From Phycisphaerae bacterium (GTDB taxonomy: Bacteria > Planctomycetota > Phycisphaerae > UBA1845 > PWPN01), in NCBI GenBank assembly GCA_035384605.1, contig DAOOIV010000004.1, positions 69,675-133,674 of the forward strand: 64,000 bases of DNA, written 5' to 3'. Positions 51,739 to 60,603 of the stretch are shown in pieces. Made by a program: the position numbers and the translations under genes. The first letter of the stretch is position 1; each line of letters opens with the position of its first letter. The notes under the pieces were generated by a model. It saw nothing but the letters and a program-made list of their open reading frames with translations. It made no database searches and was not told where the DNA came from.

Positions 51739-53061
51739 ATGAGGTTTCAGGCACCCAAGGGCACCCGAGATTTCTACCCCGAAGATATGGCCGCGCGCAA
51801 CTGGATCATGGACACCTGGCGCCGGGTCTCGCTCCGCAACGGATTCGAAGAGTATGACGGCCCGATCTTCGAGCTGCTGGACCTCTATAAGGCCAAGAGC
51901 GGCGAGGGGATCGTTTCCGAACTGTTCCACTTCGAGGACCGCGGCGGACGCGAGTTGGCCATCCGACCCGAGATGACACCGACGCTCGCCCGAATGATCG
52001 CCGCTCGGGCCAACTCGCTGCCGCGCCCTATCAAGTGGTTCAGCATGCCAAGGCTGTGCCGGGCCGAACGTCCGCAACGGGGCCGGCTGCGCGAGTTCTT
52101 CCAATGGAACATCGACCTCGTCGGAGTCGACGACGTGGTCAGCGACGCCGAATGCATCCTCGTGGCCATCGACTTCTTCCGCGAAATCGGGCTCACGCCC
52201 GATGATGTGGTCATGAAGATCAATTCACGTTCCCTGCTGTCGTCGCTCCTTGCCGCCCAAGGCTTCGAAAAACAGCGGCATGAGGATGTCTTCGCAGTTC
52301 TTGACAAGCGGGACAAGCTTCCTCCGGAAGCCTTCGTCGAGGCCGTTGAGAAGGTGGCCCGCAACGCTAACGAAAAGGCGGCGCTTCTGGAGATCGGCCA
52401 GGCCGCCGGTGACGAGGGTCTTGCCGACCTGGCCGGGGTGGCACTCGAAAACCAACCCGCCCAAGCCGAGTTGGCCCGCCTCAAGCAACTGCTCGGGATG
52501 CTGGCCAGAATGGGCGTCGGCGGGTATTGCCGGTTCGACATGGGCGTCGTTCGCGGTCTGGCATACTACACCGGCGTGGTGTTCGAGGCGTTCGGCAAGG
52601 GTGAGTTTCAGCGAGCGATCTGCGGCGGCGGCCGGTACGGTTTCCTCCTCGAAGCGGTGGGTGGCCCGCCCATGTCCGGCATCGGATTTGGCACCAGCGA
52701 CGTGGTCATCCTGACTCTGCTGACCGAATTGAACCGATTGCCTGCGGAGGCAAAGAAGATCAGGCAGGTCGACCTCTTCCTGATCGACGCCGACCCGACT
52801 TTGTTCGATGAAGTGTTGGCGTTAGCAGCCCGGCTGCGAAAAGCAGGTTTCGCCGCTGAGTTCAGTTACCGTCGCCAGGCCCTCGGCAAGCAGCTCAAGC
52901 AAGCCTCCGCGTGCAACGCCTCGCGAGCCGTCATCGTCGGAAGCGAGTACACGCAAAGACAGGTTGTCTGTGTGAAAGACCTGGCCAGCGGCCGGCAAAC
53001 CGAAGTCGGCATCGAGCGCTTCTTGGCTGACCCCCTTGACCGGCGCTCGTCAAACAGCTAG
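51739..53061 (+). CDS. hisS: histidyl-tRNA synthetase
   Basis: HisS attaches histidine to tRNA-His. The 440-aa class II synthetase has motif 1 (around RNGFEEYDGPIFELLDLY), motif 2 (FSMPRLCRAERPQRGRLREFFQWN) and the histidine signature RGLAYYTGVVFEA. It also has motif 3 (GGGRYGFLLEAVGGPPMSGIGFGT) and an anticodon-binding domain (KIRQVDLFLIDAD...). The ATG at 51739 opens the conserved FQAPKGTRDFYPED; the frame is open upstream, but that part is a shadow of the YkgJ gene. Confidence 0.96.
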   Translation: MRFQAPKGTRDFYPEDMAARNWIMDTWRRVSLRNGFEEYDGPIFELLDLYKAKSGEGIVSELFHFEDRGGRELAIRPEMTPTLARMIAARANSLPRPIKWFSMPRLCRAERPQRGRLREFFQWNIDLVGVDDVVSDAECILVAIDFFREIGLTPDDVVMKINSRSLLSSLLAAQGFEKQRHEDVFAVLDKRDKLPPEAFVEAVEKVARNANEKAALLEIGQAAGDEGLADLAGVALENQPAQAELARLKQLLGMLARMGVGGYCRFDMGVVRGLAYYTGVVFEAFGKGEFQRAICGGGRYGFLLEAVGGPPMSGIGFGTSDVVILTLLTELNRLPAEAKKIRQVDLFLIDADPTLFDEVLALAARLRKAGFAAEFSYRRQALGKQLKQASACNASRAVIVGSEYTQRQVVCVKDLASGRQTEVGIERFLADPLDRRSSNS

Positions 53062-53075
53062 GGAGCAGGACAATC

Positions 53076-53645
53076 ATGGCTCGTAAGAGCCACCATTACG
53101 AGTCGGCCTTCGAGGACTACCTCCGAGTCAGGAACATACCGTTCGTGTCCGTGGACGAAACGCGGCGGGTCGTGTTCGCGGGAACAAGAATCAAATCCTT
53201 TGACTACGTCGTCTATCCGCCGGCCGGACGAGCTTGGCTGGTCGACGTCAAGGGCCGGCATTTCCCATACGTCGATGAGCAGGGGGGTGGCAAGCGTTAT
53301 TGGGAAAGCTGGATCACGCGGGAGGACCTCGCTGGCCTGGCCGACTGGGAATCGGCGTTCGGTGACGAATACGAAGCCCGGTTGGTGTTCGCATACCTGC
53401 TGCAGGGGCCGCCGGACCGCTGGCCGGCGGTTATGCCCCATCTGTTCAAGGGAGAATCCTTCGCTTTCTACACCGCCGGCTTGGCCGACTACCGCGAAGT
53501 CTGCCGTGATCGCTCGGATCGCTGGCAGACGGTATCCGTGCCCAACACCGCCTTTCGGCGGATTCTCCGGCCCCTGGACGCTCTCTTGACCGGATCCCCG
53601 CCATTGTGCCCGTCGGCCGAAAGACCCGCTGACCTTTTACCCTGA
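53076..53645 (+). CDS. PD-(D/E)XK nuclease-like protein
   Basis: The 189-aa protein starts HHYESAFEDYLRVRNIPFVSVDETRRVVF. It then has KSFDYVVYPPAGRAWLVDVKGRHF, an Asp followed about 13 residues later by D-V-K. This suits the D...(D/E)xK core of restriction-endonuclease-like nucleases. The N-terminal helix with Glu (YESAFEDYL) suits alpha-1 of the fold. No methylase is nearby. It may be a DNA repair or RNA-processing nuclease. It begins 14 bp after hisS. Confidence 0.6.
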   Translation: MARKSHHYESAFEDYLRVRNIPFVSVDETRRVVFAGTRIKSFDYVVYPPAGRAWLVDVKGRHFPYVDEQGGGKRYWESWITREDLAGLADWESAFGDEYEARLVFAYLLQGPPDRWPAVMPHLFKGESFAFYTAGLADYREVCRDRSDRWQTVSVPNTAFRRILRPLDALLTGSPPLCPSAERPADLLP

Positions 53646-53663
53646 ATCACCCTTGCCTATAAT
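53635..53663 (+). promoter_or_regulatory. putative promoter of small membrane genes
   Basis: A perfect TATAAT (53658-53663) lies 17 bp after TTTTAC (53635-53640) and 50 bp before the ATG at 53713. It overlaps the end of the nuclease-like gene. Confidence 0.5.
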
Positions 53664-53712
53664 GAAGTCAATACCGGGGAATGTGGAAACTACGGCCTAC
53701 GGGACAAGATTC

Positions 53713-53910
53713 ATGATTCGAACAACGTTGTTCTTCCTGACAGGACTGTTGCTGGTGCTTGGTCCGGCTCTGGCGCAGGGACCATCCGAAGGACCGACCT
53801 ACAACTTTAAACCCAGAACGACGATGATCGAGTGGTTGATCGGAACGATCTTTCTGGTCGGCTGCCTCGTGGTTGCCTTCAAACCCAGCAAGCGATCGAA
53901 CCTGAAATGA
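53713..53910 (+). CDS. small exported membrane protein
   Basis: The 65-aa protein has a signal peptide (IRTTLFFLTGLLLVLGPALAQG) and a single C-terminal helix (TMIEWLIGTIFLVGCLVVAF) ending in basic residues. No family is known. It leads a run of three small membrane proteins and follows a good promoter. Confidence 0.6.
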   Translation: MIRTTLFFLTGLLLVLGPALAQGPSEGPTYNFKPRTTMIEWLIGTIFLVGCLVVAFKPSKRSNLK

Positions 53911-53956
53911 TCGCGATGCGACGGCCTGAACGCTCTTACTGAGGAGGATCCTGAGA

Positions 53957-54247
53957 ATGAGCAAACAAGCCTTCACCGTTTTCCTCGTAGGTGTCAATCT
54001 CCTGCTGCTTGGCGGCCTGATTCTGTCGAGCTACTCGTTGCCCGAGGCCAAAGCTCAGCCCGTCAGCCTCCGCGGCGAGTTCATTCTCATCTCGGCCCAG
54101 GCGGAGAGAAACAACGACACCATCTATCTGCTCGACCTTGCACGACGCCAGATGCACGCCTTCCGCGCTCAGGTGCCCCAGATGATCGAGCAGCCGATGA
54201 TGGTGCGTTGGTACCACTCGCGCGACCTGGTGCGGGATTTCCGCTGA
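53957..54247 (+). CDS. small membrane-anchored protein A
   Basis: The 96-aa protein has one N-terminal membrane helix (FTVFLVGVNLLLLGGLILSS) and a periplasmic beta domain (GEFILISAQAERNNDTIYLLDLARRQMHAFRAQ). GGAGG lies 9 nt before the ATG. It resembles the next gene product in plan (helix, then a strand pair ending in D..R/Q-M-x-A), so the two are tandem paralogues. The function is unknown. Confidence 0.65.
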   Translation: MSKQAFTVFLVGVNLLLLGGLILSSYSLPEAKAQPVSLRGEFILISAQAERNNDTIYLLDLARRQMHAFRAQVPQMIEQPMMVRWYHSRDLVRDFR

Positions 54248-54254
54248 AAGGGGG

Positions 54255-54578
54255 ATGAAAATGAACAGCAAGGATTTCGCGATCGGCGTCCTGACCATAA
54301 CCGCCGTCATCCTGCTGACCGGCCTGATCATCATCCACGCCGTCAGCCCCAGGCAAGCCATGGCCGTCGGACAGAATGCCGAAGGCGGCGATTACCTGGT
54401 CACGACCAGCCAGTACAACGATTACACCGAACTGTTGATGGTCTTCGACACGGCCCAGATGAAGATGAACGCATATGTCTTCAATCCTCAGACGGGTCAG
54501 GTCGAGCTCCTGCAGCCGCCCATCCCCATTGTCCGCCAGATGCAGGAGCCTCAAAGACAGCCCGGACGAACGAGATGA
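54255..54578 (+). CDS. small membrane-anchored protein B
   Basis: The 107-aa protein has one membrane helix (FAIGVLTITAVILLTGLIIIHAV) and a periplasmic domain with DYLVTTSQYNDYTELLMVFDTAQMKMNAYVFNPQTGQVELL. The strand pattern parallels protein A. AAAGGGGG precedes the ATG. It is followed by bioB after 160 bp. Confidence 0.65.
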   Translation: MKMNSKDFAIGVLTITAVILLTGLIIIHAVSPRQAMAVGQNAEGGDYLVTTSQYNDYTELLMVFDTAQMKMNAYVFNPQTGQVELLQPPIPIVRQMQEPQRQPGRTR

Positions 54579-54738
54579 GAGCCGCATGCCTGCCCCAGCA
54601 TCCGGCTATTCCTGTCGACCGGCAGATGCTGCCGAATCCGCGGGTTTCACGGGTGGCCGGCCCGCCGGAACACGGCCAAACCGCCGGGAACGGCACAGGA
54701 CGGCGCGAACCCGCATTGACACATCGGAACACCGCACA

Positions 54739-55770
54739 ATGTCCGATCTGATACGCACGATCGTTCGACAGGTCGTTGACGGCGCCGCGGTTACGCGGTC
54801 TCAGGCCGAGCAGCTCGTTCGGATTGACCGCCGCCACCTGCCCGAATTATTCGCGGGCGCAAGCCGGATCCGCCAAGAATACCTCGGCCCCAAGGCACGC
54901 TGTTGCAGCATCGTTGCGTCAAAGGTGGGGCTATGCGATCAGGACTGCGCCTTTTGCAGCCAGTCTGCGTACTATCGAACCCACGTAGCGGGAGGCAGGA
55001 CCCTGACGTCGCAGGATGTGCTGGCGGCCGCGCGGGAATCTGCCGACAACGGCGCCCAGTCGTTCGGTATCGTCAACAGCGGCCTGGGCCCGAGCGATGA
55101 TGAAATCGAAGAGTGGGGTAATGTCATCCGGGCAATCCGCCGGGAAGGGCGGGTGCGCGCATGCGCCTCACTCGGTGTGCTCACCGCTCCCCAGGCTCAG
55201 CGTCTGGCCGAGGCCGGCGTCCAACGATACAACCACAACCTCCAGACCTCACGACGACATTTCTCGAGCATCGTCACAACGCATACATACGATGATCGGC
55301 TCCAAACGCTGCGAAATCTGCGGGCGGCCGGCATCGAGCTATGCTGCGGAGCTCTCTTCGGCATGGGCGAGACATGGAACGATCGTCTCGATCTGGCCTT
55401 CGAGCTGCGCGAGGTCAATCCCGAGGTCGTACCCATCAACTTCCTTATTCCGATCCCCGGTACGCCGCTTGAACACAGCAGGGCACTCGAACCGATCGAG
55501 TGTCTGCGGATCATCGCCGTCTACCGTTTCATCCTCCCATCGCAGCATCTCAACATCGCCGGCGGCAGGGAGGTTAACCTGCGTGACCTCCAAAGCTGGA
55601 TGTTTCTCGCCGGGGCCGACAGCTTCATGATGGGCAACTACCTGACCACCTGCGGCCGCCCAGTTGCCGAAGACCTGCGAATGATCAGCGATCTCGGCCT
55701 CGAACTTGAACCTTATCTCCAACCGGCCGCAGCCCCAGATGAAGCTCATCGCTCTCACACGCCCGTCTGA
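54739..55770 (+). CDS. bioB: biotin synthase
   Basis: BioB inserts sulfur into dethiobiotin by a radical SAM reaction. The 343-aa protein has the CxxxCxxC cluster in VGLCDQDCAFCSQS, the YNHNLQTS block, INFLIPIPGTPLE and FMMGNYLTTCGRP, all family markers. The ATG at 54739 starts the conserved helix (LIRTIVRQVVDG); the open frame upstream is not typical. It is followed 3 bp later by a ketosynthase gene. Confidence 0.95.
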   Translation: MSDLIRTIVRQVVDGAAVTRSQAEQLVRIDRRHLPELFAGASRIRQEYLGPKARCCSIVASKVGLCDQDCAFCSQSAYYRTHVAGGRTLTSQDVLAAARESADNGAQSFGIVNSGLGPSDDEIEEWGNVIRAIRREGRVRACASLGVLTAPQAQRLAEAGVQRYNHNLQTSRRHFSSIVTTHTYDDRLQTLRNLRAAGIELCCGALFGMGETWNDRLDLAFELREVNPEVVPINFLIPIPGTPLEHSRALEPIECLRIIAVYRFILPSQHLNIAGGREVNLRDLQSWMFLAGADSFMMGNYLTTCGRPVAEDLRMISDLGLELEPYLQPAAAPDEAHRSHTPV

Positions 55771-55773
55771 AAG

Positions 55774-57000
55774 ATGCCCGCTGATATCCTGGTAACCGGA
55801 ATCGGAATCGTCTCGCCCGCTGGAATCGGCTGCGAGCAAACATGGCGCACATTGTTGGCTAATGGCAAGGCGGTTCGCCGTCTGGCAGGGGGGTGGCATC
55901 CCCGATTTGCCACTGTGTGCGGCGCGACCATCGACGCCTTCAACCCTCCTCCAGGAACCGAGCATCTCAGCCGGACCTCCCAACTGGCCGTCGCCGCTGC
56001 CGAAGAGGCCCTGGCATGGGCGAAACTGGCCGGCCAACCTGCAGCAAGTGGGCGAGTTGCGGCTTCCATCGGCACGAGCAAGCCTCTCGTGGATCTGCTT
56101 TTGCCGGATCCCTGCGATGCCGACCCCGATAGGAGGCTTCGTATCCGACCGTCTTGTGGATGGTTCGATTTCCTGCCAGATGCGCCCGCTCGCACGGTCT
56201 CTGCCCGCTTTGGCTTTGCCCGCGCGCATTCGACCGTGTGTGCCTGCTCGACGGGCCTGCATGCCATCATCCGCGGGGCCGAAATGATTCAAGAAGGCCA
56301 AGCCGATATCGTCTTGGCGGGCGGAGCCGACTTTTCGTTGTCGCCGCTGTGGCTGGGCGCTTATCAGAACATGGGCGTCCTGGCCCCGGAGGACCCCGAA
56401 CTGGGACCTGCTTGGGCATGTCGGCCCTTTGACCGGCAACGCAAAGGATTCGTCGTCGGCGAGGGCGCATCTTTCGTAGTTCTCGAGTCCCGCGCCTCGG
56501 CGAACCGGCGGGGCGTTTCACCCTGGGCTTGCCTGCGGGCCTGGGCCATCGGCAGCGACCCCGCCGGCCTGACCCGGCTTTCCGGAGATGGAAACCCCTT
56601 GGCTGAGGTCGTCCGAACAGCCCTGAACAACGGATCTACCCGCCCCGAAGATGTCTCCTGCATCTACGCCCACGGGACCGCGACACCCCAGAACGATCTT
56701 GCTGAAGTGAGCTGCTTTCGCCGAGTCTTCGGACGCCACTTGACCTCCCTGCCAGTGGTCTCAACCAAGGGCGCCATTGGCCACCTCATGGGTGCTGCCG
56801 GGGCCGTCGAGACGGCACTGGCCGTTTGGGCCGCCCAGGCAAGGAGGAGTCCTGGCACGGCCACCCTCGTCGAGCCGGACCCCGAATTCGCCGATCTCCG
56901 CTTGCCCACCGCGGCCTTCGACCTTGCGGCGGGGGCCATCCTGAAGACCTCTTTGGGGTTCGGCGGCCACTTGGCGGCCATCCTGGTCCAATCGCCGTAG
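55774..57000 (+). CDS. beta-ketoacyl-ACP synthase (FabF/KS type)
   Basis: The 408-aa protein has the Cys-His-His triad: ACSTG (HSTVCACSTG), YAHGTATPQND and KGAIGHLMGAAGAVE. GIGIVSPAGIG opens the protein and SLGFGG-HLAA closes it. It may condense malonyl-ACP with acyl-ACP for lipid or a specialised acid. It immediately follows bioB, and pimelate (biotin precursor) synthesis needs such enzymes, so a role in that pathway is possible. No ACP gene is nearby. Confidence 0.88.
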   Translation: MPADILVTGIGIVSPAGIGCEQTWRTLLANGKAVRRLAGGWHPRFATVCGATIDAFNPPPGTEHLSRTSQLAVAAAEEALAWAKLAGQPAASGRVAASIGTSKPLVDLLLPDPCDADPDRRLRIRPSCGWFDFLPDAPARTVSARFGFARAHSTVCACSTGLHAIIRGAEMIQEGQADIVLAGGADFSLSPLWLGAYQNMGVLAPEDPELGPAWACRPFDRQRKGFVVGEGASFVVLESRASANRRGVSPWACLRAWAIGSDPAGLTRLSGDGNPLAEVVRTALNNGSTRPEDVSCIYAHGTATPQNDLAEVSCFRRVFGRHLTSLPVVSTKGAIGHLMGAAGAVETALAVWAAQARRSPGTATLVEPDPEFADLRLPTAAFDLAAGAILKTSLGFGGHLAAILVQSP

Positions 57001-57157
57001 AATGCCCAAAAAGTCCGATTCCACGCCGTTGCCGGCAATCCAGCCCCCCCACCGCCCGACGCAACATAACCTGCCTTATCGGACGTTATGGCGGGGCGCG
57101 AAAACCGCCCCCCGGACCTCACCGTAACGAACCGCCCCGGCCAGGTAACGGTCCGTC

Positions 57158-57481
57158 TCACTCGTCCTTTTGCGCCAAACGTCGATACAAGAGCGCAACT
57201 CGCCCGGTCCGCTGGATGAGATGACAGGGAATCGACGCGGCCAGCGCCACGGCCATCTGCTGTGCCTCATCGCGGTCATCGCAGTCGATTCGCACCTTAA
57301 GCAGATCGGTGTGTTCAAAACACTGACGGACGTGGGCTGCGAAAGTCTCAGTCAGGCCCTGGCGCCCCAATGTCAGCTTGGCCTTCAGTCTGTGCCCCCG
57401 GCCAAGCAATCCGCGTCGGACCGGAGGGCTTGGCTCAGGGCCTGGGTCGCAGCCCCCGGATGTGTCGTATACGCAAGTCAT
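57158..57481 (-). CDS. CRM/YhbY-domain RNA-binding protein
   Basis: The 107-aa protein has the CRM fold: LKAKLTLGRQGLTETFAAHVRQCFEHTDLLKVRIDCDD, then a helix and GRVALLYRRL. It matches YhbY, which associates with the 50S precursor. The usual GxxG loop is GRQG. The N-terminal 25 residues (Cys- and Pro-rich) may be an extension or the start may be further in. Confidence 0.75.
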   Translation of the reverse strand: MTCVYDTSGGCDPGPEPSPPVRRGLLGRGHRLKAKLTLGRQGLTETFAAHVRQCFEHTDLLKVRIDCDDRDEAQQMAVALAASIPCHLIQRTGRVALLYRRLAQKDE

Positions 57482-57560
57482 GGCACTTTACGGTACGGTC
57501 GGCCACAGTGAATGGCAACGTCTCTCGGCGGAGAATCCGGGCAAACGCGCAGCCGTGGGT

Positions 57561-57590
57561 TTGCATACCCGTCCGCTTCCGTTCTAGAAT
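57561..57590 (+). promoter_or_regulatory. putative frr promoter
   Basis: TTGCAT (57561-57566) and TAGAAT (57585-57590) with an 18-bp spacer lie 50 bp upstream of the frr ATG. Confidence 0.5.
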
Positions 57591-57640
57591 GCTCGCGTTC
57601 CGATGGTTCGATGCTTGCCCGGCACTTGGAGCAATAACGC

Positions 57641-58207
57641 ATGCCCGTAGACGAAATCGAGTTTGAGTGCGAAGAATCGATGGAAAAGGCGGTTGAGTTC
57701 CTACGCCAGGAATTGCGCACGGTACGAACCGGCAGGGCTTCCCCAGGCCTGGTCGAGCATCTCAAGGTAACCGTGGAGTCCTACGGCTCGACCATGGAAC
57801 TTCGCGAACTGGCGAGTATCTCCGTGCCCGAGAACAACCAGTTGCTCATCAAGCCCTTCGATCCGGGAACGCTCAAGGATATTGAACGGGCCATACGCGG
57901 CTCCGAACTGGGCATCACCCCCATGAGCGACGGCAAGATCATCCGCCTGCCCGTTCCCCCGCTTTCCGGGGAACGACGGCAACAACTCCTGGCCCAGGTT
58001 CGCAAGCTCGGCGAAGCCCAGAAAGTCGCCATCCGCAACGTTCGCAGGGATGGCAACAAGAACCTCGACGCCGAACAGAAGAACAAGCAGATCTCAGAGG
58101 ACGAGGCCGAGGCCTCCAAGGAGCGAATCCAGGAGCTGACCAAGAAGTACGAATCGCAGGTTGACGCCCTTGTCGCAGCCAAAGCCAAAGAGATCGAACA
58201 AGGTTGA
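57641..58207 (+). CDS. frr: ribosome recycling factor
   Basis: Frr releases ribosomes after termination, with EF-G. The 188-aa protein has the long helical hairpin (EESMEKAVEFLRQELRTVRTGRASPGLVEHLKV) and VPENNQLLIKPFDPGTLKDIERAI, PLSGERRQQL and RNVRRDGN in the family order. The length is normal. No tsf or pyrH neighbour is present, unlike in many bacteria. Confidence 0.95.
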   Translation: MPVDEIEFECEESMEKAVEFLRQELRTVRTGRASPGLVEHLKVTVESYGSTMELRELASISVPENNQLLIKPFDPGTLKDIERAIRGSELGITPMSDGKIIRLPVPPLSGERRQQLLAQVRKLGEAQKVAIRNVRRDGNKNLDAEQKNKQISEDEAEASKERIQELTKKYESQVDALVAAKAKEIEQG

Positions 58208-58255
58208 GACCTCTGGGCGGGCCCCCGGCAAGAGTAATCTGGCAACGACCACACC

Positions 58256-59728
58256 ATGCCAAGGACGGTGCAATCACCTCGTGAGAACCCGGAGCCCGGC
58301 CCGCTGCTCCCCAAGGGCCTGCAACGGGGAGACCCGCCGCCTGTTCAAACCCCCCTGCTTCAGCACCCCGTCGTCGGCGGGAGCATCGTACTTGTCGCCG
58401 CCGCCGCAATGCAGATTCTCGTCTGGCTTGTCGGACTTCGCCTCCAATCGCCTCGCCCGATGGCTCCTTCCAGCCTTGTCGCCCACGGCTTGTTGCACGA
58501 GCTGATCGCTGACGCGCTTGCGGACCAAGGACTGGAGGCAGCTCAGGTCGCCTCGATCCTCTTTGTCGCCAATCTGCTGCTCGCACTGCTTTCCGGCATC
58601 GCCTGGTACGGTATCGGGTGGCTGGGGTTGGGGCCCAAGTGGGGCCTGTGGGTCGGTCTACTCTGGGTCATTCATCCCTCCTTCTCGTTTGTCGCCAATC
58701 AGGCCGACAGACTCAACTCCCTCATCGCTCTCGTCTCTTTGTCGTGGTGCGCTCTTTTGTGGTGGCGGCGATCGCGAAAGACCGGCATCGCCCTAGTCCT
58801 CGGTTTGTTGGCCGCGACGAGCCTGTCGATCAGCCTTCAATCTCTCCTGTTTCTCGCGATCGCGGTGCCGGCTATGCTCCTCTCCACGCGCGGAGCACAC
58901 GGCGGCAGAATCACCGGGCCGATCACCACCCTGACGGCGTTCGTCGTGGGAACGACAATCCTTACGGCGGCCATCGCACTGCCACGATTGCCTACGGTAC
59001 TGTCCAACGGCCCGCTCAAAAAAGAAGCCGCCCTGTCACCTTCTCAAACTCGTCACGCTTGGCCCCACGCTGCCGCCCCGCTTGTCGCCCACGCAGCCCA
59101 TCCGGGCGACGCTCTCCGCCTCCGGGCGGCTCTTAAATTCTTCCTGATCCGAGACCGGCTTCGTGATGACTTAAGGCAGATCGTCACTCGGTTCCATACC
59201 GATTTGTGGAACGCGATTGAGGACGGCAGCGGCTCACATATCGCCCAGGCCGCCTTGGCCGCCTCGCCGCCTGGCACCGCCGATCACCCCCCCGCCGGAA
59301 GATTCCTGATCGACCAATGCCGCGACGCTCCCGCTCAAACGCTCACTTGGCTGGCCCAACGCATGTGGAAGTCGATCTACACCACAAGAGACCACCGGAC
59401 TCACTATCCGTTCATCCTTCTTCAGTTCCTCTGGTTGATCCCGGCCTTCTGGGGCTTGTGGATCGCCCTTCGCTATCCACCCTGGCGATGGTTCGCCGCC
59501 GCTGCCGGCCTCTTCACTGGTTGTCACTGGTTGCTGGTAGCTCTGGCCGAGCCTCTGGCCCGGAACCTGGTGCCGGTGGGCGGTTTCGCCATTCTCTTGG
59601 CACTCGTGGGAGTCACCGATGTCTACGAGCGGTTCTTTGGCCGTAGACTGACCGCGCCCGCCCCCGCTTCCCGACCAGCCCGACTGAAACGCATTCAGCA
59701 AAACCTCAGCAACAGTCCCCACGACTGA
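58256..59728 (+). CDS. polytopic membrane protein, GT39/ArnT-like
   Basis: The 490-aa protein has about nine to eleven hydrophobic helices. Its layout (IASILFVANLLLALLSGIAWYGIGWLGLGPKWGLWVGLLWVIHPSFSFVANQADRLNSLIAL...) is like PMT/ArnT glycosyltransferases that use polyprenyl-linked sugars. The N-terminal 40 residues are Pro-rich. The catalytic Asp-Glu or DE motif usual in loop 1 is not clear, so the call is tentative. A central loop (after about residue 270) is periplasmic and long. Confidence 0.55.
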   Translation: MPRTVQSPRENPEPGPLLPKGLQRGDPPPVQTPLLQHPVVGGSIVLVAAAAMQILVWLVGLRLQSPRPMAPSSLVAHGLLHELIADALADQGLEAAQVASILFVANLLLALLSGIAWYGIGWLGLGPKWGLWVGLLWVIHPSFSFVANQADRLNSLIALVSLSWCALLWWRRSRKTGIALVLGLLAATSLSISLQSLLFLAIAVPAMLLSTRGAHGGRITGPITTLTAFVVGTTILTAAIALPRLPTVLSNGPLKKEAALSPSQTRHAWPHAAAPLVAHAAHPGDALRLRAALKFFLIRDRLRDDLRQIVTRFHTDLWNAIEDGSGSHIAQAALAASPPGTADHPPAGRFLIDQCRDAPAQTLTWLAQRMWKSIYTTRDHRTHYPFILLQFLWLIPAFWGLWIALRYPPWRWFAAAAGLFTGCHWLLVALAEPLARNLVPVGGFAILLALVGVTDVYERFFGRRLTAPAPASRPARLKRIQQNLSNSPHD

Positions 59729-59767
59729 GCATTCGGCCGGGGTGACAAGTCCCGCACTCTGCCGTTG

Positions 59768-59796
59768 TTGCAGCCTCGGACAAGTCACCTTATAAT
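59768..59796 (+). promoter_or_regulatory. putative promoter of HNH gene
   Basis: TTGCAG (59768-59773), 17 bp, and a perfect TATAAT (59791-59796) predict a transcript starting near 59803. Confidence 0.55.
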
Positions 59797-59960
59797 GCGC
59801 ACAAGTAGTAGATGCAGGGCTGGCGACGGCCGGGTCCCTGCCACATGGGACTCGCGCCGCAACGGAGGGTGTTGCCTTCCCGACGGCGATCGCGACGAGT
59901 ACTGTTTTCGACCCGCTTTCAGGCCTGAGTCATCATGTCCTCATCCTGAACCGCCATTAT

Positions 59961-60533
59961 ATGCCCATTCGGGTCACTACCGCCAAGCGGGCCTTCTCCC
60001 TGCTCTATCGCAACTTGGCCGAAGTCGTTCACGTCGAGGAGGACCAGTATCTCTCCTACGACTTTGAAAGCTGGCGGGAGGTCAGCGAGCTCAAGCAGCG
60101 CTTTGAACCCGAACGCCACGACTGGGTGCGGACCGTCCGTTTCAGTCTCGTCGTGCCGCGCATCATTCGGCTCCTGTTCTACGACCGCCTTCCCAGGCGC
60201 GGAGTGAAGTTCAACCGCCGCAACATCTTCGCTCGCGACAACAACTGCTGCCAGTACTGCGGCCGAAAGTACCCGACCTCCGAGCTGAGTCTTGATCATG
60301 TCATCCCGCGCAGCCAGGGCGGAACCACCACCTGGGAAAACGTCGTCTGCGCCTGTCTCAAGTGCAATATTCAGAAAGGCGGCCGGACCCCCGAGCAGGC
60401 CCACCTCAAGCTGATCGCCAAGCCGACCAAGCCCCGACGTAGCCCGGTTCTCAACCTCAAGTTGTCACATGACAAGTATCGCTCCTGGAAGCAGTTCCTC
60501 GACCACGCATACTGGAACGTCGAACTGAAGTAA
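59961..60533 (+). CDS. HNH endonuclease, start uncertain
   Basis: The protein has an HNH core: CQYCGRKYPTSELSLDHVIPRSQGGTTTWENVVCACLKCNIQKG, with the DHxxPxSxGG histidine and two CxxC pairs. The first in-frame ATG is 59961, but the family's start (VLILNRHYMPI, then an RAFSLLY helix) lies partly upstream. The frame stays open back past 59820 with only CTG, GTT or ATC codons as possible starts. A GGAGG at 59864-59868 has no proper start after it in this frame. A nonstandard start or an indel is possible. The conserved core is intact. Confidence 0.8.
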   Translation: MPIRVTTAKRAFSLLYRNLAEVVHVEEDQYLSYDFESWREVSELKQRFEPERHDWVRTVRFSLVVPRIIRLLFYDRLPRRGVKFNRRNIFARDNNCCQYCGRKYPTSELSLDHVIPRSQGGTTTWENVVCACLKCNIQKGGRTPEQAHLKLIAKPTKPRRSPVLNLKLSHDKYRSWKQFLDHAYWNVELK

Positions 60534-60603
60534 GCCCCTCAAGGCAAAACTCACGTCTGTCTCTATCACCCGACCTCTGATCGCCCCGCCGTGGCCCCGG
60601 CCG

